Positions 22,577 to 30,728 of a DNA stretch of 40,228 bases are shown here, in pieces. The stretch comes from GCA-003244245 sp035714625 (GTDB lineage Bacteria; Actinomycetota; Actinomycetes; Mycobacteriales; Pseudonocardiaceae). The number at the start of each line of letters is the position of its first letter. Position 1 is the stretch's first letter. The notes beneath the pieces were generated by a model. The model was not told the DNA's origin. It ran no database searches and saw only the letters and a program-made list of their open reading frames with translations. The stretch covers positions 1-40,228 of the forward strand of contig DASTLT010000029.1 of assembly GCA_035714625.1 (NCBI GenBank), read 5' to 3'. Made by a program: the position numbers and the translations under genes.

Positions 22577-22764
22577 CCCCGAGGGGAATCCACAACCACA
22601 GATCGCCGCACGAGCTGCTGTTCACCGTCCGCGCGACCGTCGTCCGCCGGTCCTCGGTAGTGGTTCCCGGGAATGCTCCCGAGAGCTTCAATCGAAGACC
22701 GGCTTCGTCCTCGCCGCCGCGTCGGCGGTGCTCCCCGTGGCCCGTGTCGGGAGGAGGAGAAGAA
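22577..22764 (+). promoter_or_regulatory. rpsO-pnp intergenic leader with several stem-loops
   Basis: 188 bases with a 10-bp palindrome TTCCCGGGAA (22664-22673) flanked by CTCGG/CCGAG (22653-22657, 22679-22683), then CGAAG/CTTCG (22694-22708), then CCGCCG/CGGCGG with a three-base loop (22714-22728). In many bacteria this interval holds an RNase III-processed hairpin that lets PNPase autoregulate, or a separate pnp promoter. Either is possible here. GGAGGAGGAG immediately precedes the TTG start of pnp. Confidence 0.5.
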
Positions 22765-25032
22765 TTGACCGACCCCACGACGAGCGCTCAGCCGGCCGAG
22801 GCCGTGCACGAGGCCACTGCAGTGCTGGACAACGGCGGGTTAGGCACCCGCACGGTGCGTTTCGAGACCGGCCGGCTGGCCCGGCAGGCCGCCGGTGCCG
22901 TCGTCGCCTACCTTGACGACGAGACCATGCTGCTGTCCGCCACCACGACGTCCAAGCAACCCAAGGATCACTTCGATTTCTTTCCGCTCACCGTCGACGT
23001 CGAGGAGCGGATGTATGCCGCGGGCCGGATTCCCGGCTCGTTCTTCCGCCGGGAGGGACGCCCCTCGACCGACGCGATCCTCACCTGCCGGCTGATCGAC
23101 CGCCCGCTGCGTCCCTCTTTCGAAGACGGTCTGCGCAATGAGGTTCAGGTCGTCATCACGGTGCTGAGCCTCGATCCATCCGACCCCTACGACGTGCTCG
23201 CGATCAACGCGGCCTCGGCGTCCACCCAGATCTCCGGCCTGCCGTTCTCCGGACCGGTGGGCGCCACCCGGGTGGCGCTGCTCAGCGAAGAGCAGGGCAA
23301 GGGCCAGTGGGTGGCCTTCCCCACCCACGAGCAGATCCAGCGCTCGGTCTTCGACATGGTCGTCGCAGGCCGGGTGGTCGGGGACGACGTGGCGATCATG
23401 ATGGTCGAGGCGGAGGCCACCGAGGCCACCGTCGAGCTGGTTGCCGCCGGAGCCCAGGCTCCGACCGAGGAGATCGTCGCCGCCGGGCTGGAGGCGGCCA
23501 AGCCGTTCATCCGCAGCCTGTGCGAGGCGCAGCGGCGGCTGGCCGAGGCGGCGGGACGCCCGACGCTGGAGTTCCCCACCTTCCCGGCGTGCCAGCCCGA
23601 CGTGCTGGATGCCGTCCGCGAGACGGTGGCCCAGCAGTTGGCGCAGGCGCTGACCATCCCGGGCAAGAAGGAACGGGAACGCAGCCTTGAGGAGGTCAAG
23701 GCCGAGTGCCTGCAGCGGCTGGGGGAGCGGTTCGAGGGCCGCGAGAAGGAGATCGGTGCGGCGTTTCGCGCGGTGACCAAGGCTGCGGTGCGCGAGCGGA
23801 TCCTGCGCGACAAGATACGCATCGACGGCCGGGGCCTCACCGACATCCGGCCGCTGTCAGCCGAGGTCGAGGTGGTCCCCCGGGCGCATGGCTCGGCACT
23901 GTTCGAGCGGGGTGAGACCCAGATCCTGGGTGTGACCACGCTCAACATGCTGCGCATGGAGCAGCAGATCGACTCGCTGGGCCCGGAGACCAGTAAGCGC
24001 TACCTGCACCACTACAACTTCCCGCCGTTCTCCACCGGGGAGACCGGCCGGGTGGGCTCGCCCAAGCGGCGCGAGATCGGGCATGGCGCGCTGGCCGAGC
24101 GGGCCCTGGTGCCGGTGCTGCCCAGCCGCGAGGAGTTCCCGTACGCGATCCGTCAGGTCTCCGAGGCGCTGGGCTCCAACGGGTCCACCTCGATGGGATC
24201 GGTGTGCGCCTCCACCATGTCGCTGCTTAACGCGGGGGTGCCGCTGCGGGCGCCGGTGGCCGGGATCGCCATGGGCCTGGTGTCCGGCGAGCTGGACGGG
24301 CAGACCCGCTACGTTGCGCTCACCGACATCCTCGGTGCCGAGGACGCCTTCGGGGACATGGACTTCAAGGTCGCCGGCACCAGTGAGTTCGTCACCGCGT
24401 TGCAACTGGACACCAAGTTGGCCGGGATTCCCTCCGACGTGCTGGCCACCGCGCTGGCGCAGGCCCGGGATGCCCGGCTGACCATCCTCGCGGTGATGGC
24501 CGAGGCCATCGACCGGCCGGACGAGATGAGCCGGTACGCCCCGCGGGTGACGGCGATCAAGATCCCGGTCGACAAGATCGGCGAGGTGATCGGCCCAAAG
24601 GGCAAGATGATCAACTCGATCACCGAGGAGACCGGGGCGGACATCTCCATCGAGGACGACGGCACGATCTATGTCGGGGCCAATGATGGCCTGTCCGCCG
24701 AGGCGGCCATCGACCGGATCAACGCCATCGCCAATCCGCAACTGCCCAAGGTGGGGGAGCGGTTCCTGGGGACCGTGGTCAAGACCGCCGCTTTCGGCGC
24801 CTTCGTCTCGCTGGTGCCCGGCAAGGACGGGCTGGTGCACATCTCCAAGCTGGGCAACGGCAGGCGGATCGGCAAGGTCGAGGACGTGGTCAAGGTGGGC
24901 GACAAGCTGCGCGTCGAGGTGGCCGACATCGACAACCGCGGCAAGATCAGCTTGGTGCCGGTGCGCGATGACGATGAGGCGGCGGCAAGTCCCGGCGCTG
25001 CTGCCGCTACCGAGGCCCCGGCCGACACGTGA
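22765..25032 (+). CDS. pnp: Polyribonucleotide nucleotidyltransferase (PNPase / GpsI)
   Basis: A 755-residue 3'-5' phosphorolytic exoribonuclease. TTG 22765 is the start: it follows GGAGGAGGAGAAGAA and the family sequence begins soon after (VRFETGRLARQAAGA). The upstream ATG-like frame to 22660 would translate the leader hairpins. Two RNase PH domains flank an alpha-helical domain. The second core has FSTGETGRVGSPKRREIGHG, LGSNGSTSMGSVCASTMSLL and LGAEDAFGDMDFKVAGTSEF, with the catalytic Asp residues of the DAFGDMDFK motif. A KH domain (IGEVIGPKGKMINSITEETG) and an S1 domain (GTVVKTAAFGAFVSLVPGKD) end the protein. The stop overlaps pepR by four bases. Confidence 0.96.
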   Translation: MTDPTTSAQPAEAVHEATAVLDNGGLGTRTVRFETGRLARQAAGAVVAYLDDETMLLSATTTSKQPKDHFDFFPLTVDVEERMYAAGRIPGSFFRREGRPSTDAILTCRLIDRPLRPSFEDGLRNEVQVVITVLSLDPSDPYDVLAINAASASTQISGLPFSGPVGATRVALLSEEQGKGQWVAFPTHEQIQRSVFDMVVAGRVVGDDVAIMMVEAEATEATVELVAAGAQAPTEEIVAAGLEAAKPFIRSLCEAQRRLAEAAGRPTLEFPTFPACQPDVLDAVRETVAQQLAQALTIPGKKERERSLEEVKAECLQRLGERFEGREKEIGAAFRAVTKAAVRERILRDKIRIDGRGLTDIRPLSAEVEVVPRAHGSALFERGETQILGVTTLNMLRMEQQIDSLGPETSKRYLHHYNFPPFSTGETGRVGSPKRREIGHGALAERALVPVLPSREEFPYAIRQVSEALGSNGSTSMGSVCASTMSLLNAGVPLRAPVAGIAMGLVSGELDGQTRYVALTDILGAEDAFGDMDFKVAGTSEFVTALQLDTKLAGIPSDVLATALAQARDARLTILAVMAEAIDRPDEMSRYAPRVTAIKIPVDKIGEVIGPKGKMINSITEETGADISIEDDGTIYVGANDGLSAEAAIDRINAIANPQLPKVGERFLGTVVKTAAFGAFVSLVPGKDGLVHISKLGNGRRIGKVEDVVKVGDKLRVEVADIDNRGKISLVPVRDDDEAAASPGAAAATEAPADT

Positions 25033-26429
25033 CCGGAGAGCAACACTCCGAGACGGTCCGACCAGCGTCGGCCACCCAGGGCAGCCGGCGCCGGTCGGAG
25101 CCGTTGGTGCGGACCCGAACCACCGTGCTGGACCGGTGGGTCGACGGCGGGACGTTGCGCCGCAGCGTGCTGCCGTGCGGGCTGCGGGTGCTGACCGAGG
25201 AGCTGCCCGGCACCCGGTCGGCCGCGGTCGGGATGTGGGTGGCGGTGGGTTCGCGCGACGAGCCCGTCCCGGTTGCCGGTGCCGCGCACTACCTGGAGCA
25301 CCTGCTGTTCAAGGGCACCGCGCGGCGCTCCGCGATGGCGATCGCGGAGGAGATCGACGCGGTAGGTGGCGAGCTGAACGCCTTCACCTCCAAGGAGCAC
25401 ACCTGCTACTACGCGCACGTGCTGGACACCGACCTCGAGCTCGCCGTCGATCTGGTCTGTGACGTGCTCGGTGACGCGCTGCTCGACCCGGCCGATGTGG
25501 ACCTGGAGCGCGGGGTGGTGCTCGAGGAGATCGCGATGCGCGACGACGATCCGGAGGACCTGCTGCATGACGAGTTCGCCGCGGCGCTGTTCGGTGGCCA
25601 TCCGCTCGGGCGTCCGGTGCTGGGTACCGCAGCCTCGATCACCGGGATGAGCCGGGACGCGCTGCACGCCTTCTACCGGCGCTGCTATATCCCGCAGCGG
25701 ATGGTGCTGGCGGTGACCGGCAACGTCACGCACGGGGCGGTGCTGGCGGCGCTGCGGCGCAGTTTCGGGCGCCACCTCACCGGGACCGCTGAGCCGGTGG
25801 TCCCCCGCCGTGGGCAGGCCAGGATCACCGGGCGGCGCCCGCTGGTGCTGCGTGCCGACGATTCCGAGCAGGCCCATCTCATGGTGGGGGTGCGGGCCAT
25901 CGACCGGCACGACGACCGCCGCTGGGTGCTTGGCGTGCTCAACGCCGCGCTCGGGGGCGGGATGAGCTCACGGCTGTTCCAGCAGATCCGGGAACAGCGT
26001 GGGCTGGCCTACTCGGTGTACTCCATGGTGACCTCCTACGCCGACATCGGCAGCCTCGCGGTCTACGCCGGTTGCTCACCGCAGCACCTCGGAGAGGTGG
26101 CTGCGGTGATCGGCGACGTGCTGGGCGCGGTCGCCCGGGACGGGTTGTCCGAGGCCGAGCTGGCTCGGGGCAAGGGGCAGCTTCGTGGCGGGCTGGTCCT
26201 GGGCCTGGAGGATCCGGCCTCCCGGATGACCAGAATCGGCAAGGCGGAGCTCCAGCACGCTGCGCACTGCACCGTCGAGGAGGTGCTGGGGGAGATCGAC
26301 GAGGTGACCGCGGACCAGGTCACTGCACTGGCGCGTGAACTACTTCGCCGCCCACTCACCGCCGTCGTGGTCGGCCCCTACGCTCATGAAGCGGACCTGC
26401 CCGGCAAGATCGCCCAGTTGATCGCATGA
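25029..26429 (+). CDS. pepR: M16-family zinc metallopeptidase (PepR-type)
   Basis: A 466-residue processing-peptidase-like protein. The inverted zinc motif HxxEH is seen in AAHYLEHLLFKGTARRS, with the downstream Glu in the ELNAFTSKEHTCYYA region and LERGVVLEEIAMRDDDPEDL. The C-terminal half-domain has QREQRGLAYSVYSMVTSYAD-like sequence (QQIREQRGLAYSVYS), which contributes substrate binding. It acts on peptides; the natural substrate is not known. GTG start overlaps the pnp stop (GTGA). Its stop overlaps an ATG that opens a six-codon minicistron before dapB. Confidence 0.92.
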   Translation: MTGEQHSETVRPASATQGSRRRSEPLVRTRTTVLDRWVDGGTLRRSVLPCGLRVLTEELPGTRSAAVGMWVAVGSRDEPVPVAGAAHYLEHLLFKGTARRSAMAIAEEIDAVGGELNAFTSKEHTCYYAHVLDTDLELAVDLVCDVLGDALLDPADVDLERGVVLEEIAMRDDDPEDLLHDEFAAALFGGHPLGRPVLGTAASITGMSRDALHAFYRRCYIPQRMVLAVTGNVTHGAVLAALRRSFGRHLTGTAEPVVPRRGQARITGRRPLVLRADDSEQAHLMVGVRAIDRHDDRRWVLGVLNAALGGGMSSRLFQQIREQRGLAYSVYSMVTSYADIGSLAVYAGCSPQHLGEVAAVIGDVLGAVARDGLSEAELARGKGQLRGGLVLGLEDPASRMTRIGKAELQHAAHCTVEEVLGEIDEVTADQVTALARELLRRPLTAVVVGPYAHEADLPGKIAQLIA

Positions 26430-26449
26430 CGGAGTTGATCGCATGATGG
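26416..26449 (+). repeat. 17-bp tandem duplication across the pepR stop and dapB start
   Basis: AGTTGATCGCATGACGG (26416-26432) is followed directly by AGTTGATCGCATGATGG (26433-26449), 16 of 17 bases identical. Copy one holds the pepR stop (26427-26429) overlapping an ATG (26426). Copy two holds the dapB ATG (26443). The first ATG opens a six-codon frame (MTELIA) whose TGA (26444-26446) overlaps the dapB start as ATGA. Confidence 0.9.
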
Positions 26450-27240
26450 CACCGGAGCAGACACCCGCCGGGCAGCACCGCTCGGCGGAGAACCCCATCC
26501 GGGTCGGAGTGCTCGGTGCCCGGGGACGGGTGGGCACCGAGGTGTGCAAGGCGGTGGACGCGGCGCCGGACATGGAGCTGGTCGCGATGGTCGACGCGGG
26601 CGACTGGATGTTCAACGTCGCCGATGCTGGCGCTGAGGTGGTCGTCGACTTCACCCATCCCGACGTGGTGATGGACAACGTGCGGTTCTGCGTGGACCAG
26701 GGTATCCACGCCGTGGTGGGCACCAGCGGCTTCGACGACAAGCGCCTCGCCCAGGTTCGCGAGTGGCTTGCGCCCCGGCCTGACCTGGGGGTGCTGATCG
26801 CCCCCAACTTCGCGATCGGGGCGATCCTGTCGATGCGCTTCGCCGGGATGGCTGCCCGGTTCTTCGATTCGGCGGAGATCGTGGAGCTGCATCATCCGCG
26901 CAAGGCCGACGCGCCCTCGGCCACCGCGGCCCGCACTGCGGCGCTCATCGCGGCGGCCCGCGCCGAGGCCGGCAAGGACCCCATTCCGGACGCCACCACC
27001 CAGTCGCTGCCCGGGGCCCGGGGTGCCGATGTCGAAGGGGTGCGGGTGCACTCGGTGCGCCTGGCCGGGCTGGTCGCGCACCAGGAGGTCCTGCTGGGCA
27101 CCGCGGGCGAGACATTGACCATCCGGCACGACTCGCTGCACCGCTCGTCGTTCATGCCGGGGGTGCTGCTCGCGGTCCGGTCGGTGCTGAACCGGCCGGG
27201 GCTGACCCTCGGCCTGGAACCCCTGATCGACCTTAGCTGA
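26443..27240 (+). CDS. dapB: 4-hydroxy-tetrahydrodipicolinate reductase
   Basis: A 265-residue NAD(P)H enzyme of the lysine/diaminopimelate pathway. It acts directly after DapA, which is also in the window (33113). The nucleotide-binding GARGRVG lies at 25-31, VVDFTHPDVVMDN at 67-79, GTSGFDD at 93-99, PNFAIGAILSM at 121-131, and the catalytic ELHHPRKADAPSATA at 148-162 with His150/His151 and Lys154. All key residues are present. ATG 26443 has GGAG eight bases upstream; ATG 26446 is also possible. It is coupled to pepR through the duplicated junction. The last eight bases overlap the convergent acetyltransferase gene. Confidence 0.95.
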   Translation: MMAPEQTPAGQHRSAENPIRVGVLGARGRVGTEVCKAVDAAPDMELVAMVDAGDWMFNVADAGAEVVVDFTHPDVVMDNVRFCVDQGIHAVVGTSGFDDKRLAQVREWLAPRPDLGVLIAPNFAIGAILSMRFAGMAARFFDSAEIVELHHPRKADAPSATAARTAALIAAARAEAGKDPIPDATTQSLPGARGADVEGVRVHSVRLAGLVAHQEVLLGTAGETLTIRHDSLHRSSFMPGVLLAVRSVLNRPGLTLGLEPLIDLS

Positions 27241-27787
27241 CGGTCAGGTCGAGCGTCCCGGTCAGGCGCATCTCGCGCAGCATCCGCCCGCCCGCGTCGA
27301 GGGTGCGCACCGTGCCGTCGAGGTCCCAGCCCGCGCGTCGGTAGAAGCTCAGCGTGGCCGGGTCCTCGGCAGGCACCCAGGTGATGCCCCGGCTGGCGCC
27401 GGCCTCGCGAAGCGTTGCGGCGGCGGCGGCGAGCAGCCGCCCACCGTGCCCGCGGCGGCCCCACCTCGGCTCCACCAGCAGGGTGCTCACCAGCCCCGTC
27501 TGCGCCGCGTCCGCTGGCAGTGTGCCGTCCGCGGCGGCCACCTCCTCGGGTGGGGCCAGCCCGGCTACGACGAAGCCGACCGGCTCATCGCCCTCGGTGG
27601 CGAGCAGCACCGTGGCCCCGGCCTCGAGGGTGTCGGCCCAGACCCGGGCCAGCGCTGGGGAATCCAGTTCCCGCAGGGTCTGCGGCGGTCGCAGGCCGCC
27701 GTCGGCGGCCCGCCAGGTCGTGCGGTGCAACGCAGCGAGCGCGGGAACGTCCCGCCCAGTGGCGGCGCGGACCCGGGCCAGTGCCAT
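27233..27787 (-). CDS. GNAT-family N-acetyltransferase
   Basis: A 184-residue protein from ATG 27787 starting MALARVRAATGRDVPALAAL, the usual N-terminal strand-helix of GNATs. The acetyl-CoA-binding motif A is seen as STLLVEPRWGRRGHGGRLLA (R/Q-x-x-G-x-G/A pattern), followed by TLSFYRRAGWDLDGTVR near the C-terminus. The substrate cannot be inferred. It is divergent from the YcaQ-type gene with 61 bases between starts, and its 3' end overlaps dapB by eight bases. Confidence 0.85.
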   Translation of the reverse strand: MALARVRAATGRDVPALAALHRTTWRAADGGLRPPQTLRELDSPALARVWADTLEAGATVLLATEGDEPVGFVVAGLAPPEEVAAADGTLPADAAQTGLVSTLLVEPRWGRRGHGGRLLAAAAATLREAGASRGITWVPAEDPATLSFYRRAGWDLDGTVRTLDAGGRMLREMRLTGTLDLTVS

Positions 27788-27848
27788 GGCGTCACGGTAA
27801 CCGGACCCGTGCTGGCCCCTACGCCCGACCTGAGACTGTCGGTGCCGG

Positions 27849-29129
27849 ATGGCAGCATCGGCGGCTGTGCAGACGATGGGAGTAGCTGCGGTCCGTCGCA
27901 CCGCGCTGGCCGCGCAAGGGTTCGCCGACCCGCACCCGGTGGGGCCGGTCACCCGGCGGCACCTGGTGCGGGTGCTCAACCGGATCCGGCTGCTGCAACT
28001 GGACTCGGTGGCCGTGCTGGCCCGGGCGCATTACCTGCCGGTGTTCAGCCGGCTGGGTCCCTACCCGAGGGAACTGCTCGACGCCGCCGCCTGGGAGTAC
28101 CCGGTGCGGCGGTCCCGCCTGCTGGCGGAGTGCTGGGCCCACGAGGCAAGTCTGGTGCCGGTGCTGGACTGGCCGCTGCTGCACTCGGGGGCCAAGAAAC
28201 CGGGCTGGTGGCAGCGGTACGGCGAGCTGGCTGCTGGTGCGCCGGAGCTGGTCGGTGCCGTGCTGGACGCGGTCCGGGAGCGGGGACCGGTCAGTGCGGG
28301 CGCCCTGGAACGGGAGCTGGGCGGTGCGGCCGCTCGCCGGCCGGGCTCCTGGTGGAACCGGACCGACACCAAACGGATCTGTGAATGGCTGTTCGGTATC
28401 GGTCAGCTCACCACCGGCACCCGACACGGCTTCGAACGGCTCTACGACCTGCCCGAGCGGGTGCTGCCTGCGGAGGTACTCACCCGCCGCGTCGCCGCCG
28501 CGGAGGGGGCCCGGGAGCTGATCTCCCGGGCCGCGGCAGCGCTGGGCGTGGGCACCGAACCTGACCTGCGGGACTATTACCGGCTGCGGCCGGAGCGCAG
28601 CAGGCAGGCAGTCGCGGAGTTGGTGGCGACTGGGGAGCTGCAACCGGTGGCAGTCCCTGGCTGGTCGGTCACCGCCTACCGGCACCGCAAGGCCCGTACC
28701 CCGCGTCAGATCACCGGCGCCGCGCTGCTCTGCCCGTTCGACCCGTTGATCTGGAACCGGGCGCGGACCGAGCGGTTGTTCGGCTTCCGCTACCGAATCG
28801 AGATCTACGTGCCGGAGCCGCAGCGTAGCTACGGCTACTACGTGTTCCCTTTCCTGCTGGACGGCGAGCTGGTCGCCCGGGTGGACCTCAAGGCCGATCG
28901 GGCGGCCGGTCTGCTGCGGGTGCCGGGGGCCTTCGCTGAGCCCGGGGTGGACACCGCCAGGGTGATCGCAGCACTCACCTGTGCCCTGGTGGAGCTGGCG
29001 GGCTGGCTGGAGCTGGACGGGATCGCGATGGGGGAGCGCGGTGACCTCGCCGCTGCGCTGTCCCGCAGTCTGGACGGCCGGGTCCGGGCGAAAGCCGGGC
29101 TGGGGGCAATCAGGACGGTGCTGCCGTGA
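27849..29129 (+). CDS. YcaQ-type winged-helix DNA glycosylase (HTH_42 family)
   Basis: A 426-residue member of the HTH_42 winged-helix family, which includes E. coli YcaQ and the AlkZ azinomycin-resistance glycosylases that unhook DNA interstrand crosslinks. The N-terminal hallmark is RLLQLDSVAVLARAHYLPVF; Gln50-Leu51-Asp52 corresponds to the QxD catalytic motif of YcaQ/AlkX (AlkZ has QxQ). The DTKRICEWLFGIGQL winged-helix segment and C-terminal CPFDPLIWNRARTERLFGF block also match. The protein is full length. Start may be ATG 27849 or a GTG slightly downstream. The 3' end overlaps the convergent DUF4097 gene by 20 bases. Confidence 0.88.
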   Translation: MAASAAVQTMGVAAVRRTALAAQGFADPHPVGPVTRRHLVRVLNRIRLLQLDSVAVLARAHYLPVFSRLGPYPRELLDAAAWEYPVRRSRLLAECWAHEASLVPVLDWPLLHSGAKKPGWWQRYGELAAGAPELVGAVLDAVRERGPVSAGALERELGGAAARRPGSWWNRTDTKRICEWLFGIGQLTTGTRHGFERLYDLPERVLPAEVLTRRVAAAEGARELISRAAAALGVGTEPDLRDYYRLRPERSRQAVAELVATGELQPVAVPGWSVTAYRHRKARTPRQITGAALLCPFDPLIWNRARTERLFGFRYRIEIYVPEPQRSYGYYVFPFLLDGELVARVDLKADRAAGLLRVPGAFAEPGVDTARVIAALTCALVELAGWLELDGIAMGERGDLAAALSRSLDGRVRAKAGLGAIRTVLP

Positions 29130-30054
29130 CAAGGGCGTTGCCCGATCCGGTGCGGGCCCGCACCCGCAGCCGGACCTCGCCCTCGGGGGGCGGGCCCCCG
29201 AGCGGCAGGTCGCTGCGGGCCTGGCCGGAGCCTGAGCTGATGTCCACCTCGGCCCGCACCCCCGGGTGGATCCCGACCCGCAGTTGCCCGGAGCCGGAGA
29301 GCAGCTCGAAGCGGCCGGCTGAGGCGTCGACCACGATCAGATCACCGCTACCGGTGCGGACACTCAGGTCCCGGGCGACGGCCCCGAGCCGGACGTTGCC
29401 CGAACCGGTCTGCACACTGCCCGCGCGGTCGGCGGCTGCGGTGCTGTCGGCGCTTTCCGGGCCGTCGAGGGAGACCACATCGACCGTCCCGGAGCCGGTC
29501 CGCACCCGCAACGGGCCCAGCACCGGCCCGAGCCGCACATCGCCCGATCCGGTGCGCAGATCGGCCGTCCCGGTGCACCGCTGCGCCCGCACCTCACCGG
29601 ACCCGGTCGCGATGTCGAGCCAGTCGGCAACACCGTCGACGGTGACATCTGCTGAGCCGCTGCGCGCCCGGACCGCCGAGCCCGCGGGGGCGGTCACCTG
29701 CATGGCCAGCGGGATGGCCCGGATCGGGGTGTCCCGCGGGGTACGCACCGTCAGCCGCTGCTCGGTGAAGTCGATGGCTGTGCGGTGGACTGCCTCGGCG
29801 GCCAGATCGCCAGGGGCGGTCACCCCGGCCTGTCCGCCGAGCCAGGTTAATAGCCCGGTGAGGCCGGCGCTCCACACCGGACTGCCTGTGGGGTCAGGAC
29901 GAACCTGTACGCTCACCGCGCCTTGGGCGGCGGTGTCCTCGACGAGGTGGACGTCCAGCCGTCCACAGAGAATCTCGACGGAGATCTCCACTGGTCCCTC
30001 GCACTCGAAGTCCTGCTGCCGCACCACCGTAACGTCGGTGCTGTTGTGCTCCAC
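29110..30054 (-). CDS. DUF4097 (adhesin-like beta-helix) protein
   Basis: A 314-residue protein from GTG 30054, with AGGAGG four bases upstream. From about residue 110 onward it is a series of short beta repeats of the type RTGSGDVRLG, ATGSGEVRA, QTGSGNVRLG, RTGSGDLIVV, SGSGQLRVG. This is the right-handed beta-helix pattern of DUF4097, predicted to form a stacked solenoid. No signal peptide is visible, so it may be cytoplasmic. It follows the RHH gene with a 61-base gap in the same direction, a pairing common in actinobacteria (from memory). The function of the pair is not known. Confidence 0.85.
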   Translation of the reverse strand: MEHNSTDVTVVRQQDFECEGPVEISVEILCGRLDVHLVEDTAAQGAVSVQVRPDPTGSPVWSAGLTGLLTWLGGQAGVTAPGDLAAEAVHRTAIDFTEQRLTVRTPRDTPIRAIPLAMQVTAPAGSAVRARSGSADVTVDGVADWLDIATGSGEVRAQRCTGTADLRTGSGDVRLGPVLGPLRVRTGSGTVDVVSLDGPESADSTAAADRAGSVQTGSGNVRLGAVARDLSVRTGSGDLIVVDASAGRFELLSGSGQLRVGIHPGVRAEVDISSGSGQARSDLPLGGPPPEGEVRLRVRARTGSGNALVTAAPS

Positions 30055-30115
30055 GGTTCCTCCTGGACCGGTTATGTCCTGCCTGCGCTGCCCGTTCTCG
30101 GATCTGGTGCCGGGC

Positions 30116-30637
30116 TTAGCCCTGGACCCAGCCCTGCACCCGGTTGTGGCCCTTGCGCTCGTCGGGGCTCCGCTGGCGCTCGTTCCACGCCGCACCACGC
30201 AGCGCGTTCTGCACGGCCTGCGAGACGAAGGTGTTCAACGAGACACCTTGCGCGGCCGCAGCGCGCTCGGCCTGGCTCTTGATCTGGTCAACCAGCCGTA
30301 CCGTCATCCGGCTGATGTCGCCGCCGAGGTCGGCGAAGGGGTTGGCCCCGGATGGACCCGTCGGCGGCGCGGGGTCGGACTCCGGGCCGGGGTGGGTGGT
30401 CGTGCTGACGGCAACCCGCACGTCGCGCCCGTCCAGCCGCACCTCCACCACCCGGTCGTCCAGTGTTGCGGTGACCTCTGCGGCAAGATCGGCCAGCGCG
30501 TTCATGATGGTCAGCCGGGCCGCGGGCTCCAGTGCCGCACCCAGCAGGGCCGCGGTCTGCCGGGTCTGCTCATCACCGGCCGACGCGGCGGCGGTGAGAT
30601 CCTCGCGCAACTGGTTGATGTAGGGCGTCAGATCCAT
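30116..30637 (-). CDS. Ribbon-helix-helix (HicB/CopG-like) regulator
   Basis: A 173-residue protein from ATG 30637. The N-terminal part (1-80) resembles a beta-strand/helix domain (VEVRLDGRDVRVAVSTT). A Pro-rich linker (82-100) leads to a C-terminal ribbon-helix-helix at about 108-148: ISRMTVRLVDQIKSQAERAA, then AQGVSLNTFVSQAVQNAL. RHH proteins dimerise and bind repeated short DNA sites. Four such evenly spaced sites overlap its own start codon (30638-30680), which suggests autoregulation and possible control of the divergent thyX. No toxin gene is adjacent, so calling it an antitoxin would be unfounded. Confidence 0.85.
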   Translation of the reverse strand: MDLTPYINQLREDLTAAASAGDEQTRQTAALLGAALEPAARLTIMNALADLAAEVTATLDDRVVEVRLDGRDVRVAVSTTTHPGPESDPAPPTGPSGANPFADLGGDISRMTVRLVDQIKSQAERAAAAQGVSLNTFVSQAVQNALRGAAWNERQRSPDERKGHNRVQGWVQG

Positions 30638-30690
30638 GACACCAACTATGACATCACTTGTGACACCAGGCAAGACACCACCATGATGTC
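30637..30690. promoter_or_regulatory. Four 12-bp-spaced GACAYCA repeats at the RHH start, facing thyX
   Basis: TGACACCA (30637-30644), TGACATCA (30649-30656), TGACACCA (30661-30668) and AGACACCA (30673-30680) recur at exactly 12 bp. An inverted copy TGATGTC follows at 30684-30690. The first unit overlaps the RHH start codon. The array sits between RHH and thyX starts (92 bases apart). Evenly phased direct repeats near one helical turn are typical of RHH operators. Binding by this protein is inferred, not shown. Confidence 0.65.
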
Positions 30691-30728
30691 GCAGTTACGC
30701 TTGGTCGGTCCGACAGGAAAGGTGTGCT

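Noticed and set aside
30116..30637. Calling the RHH protein a HicB antitoxin of a toxin-antitoxin pair
   Set aside because: The only partner gene is a DUF4097 beta-solenoid, not a toxin, so an antitoxin role is unsupported.
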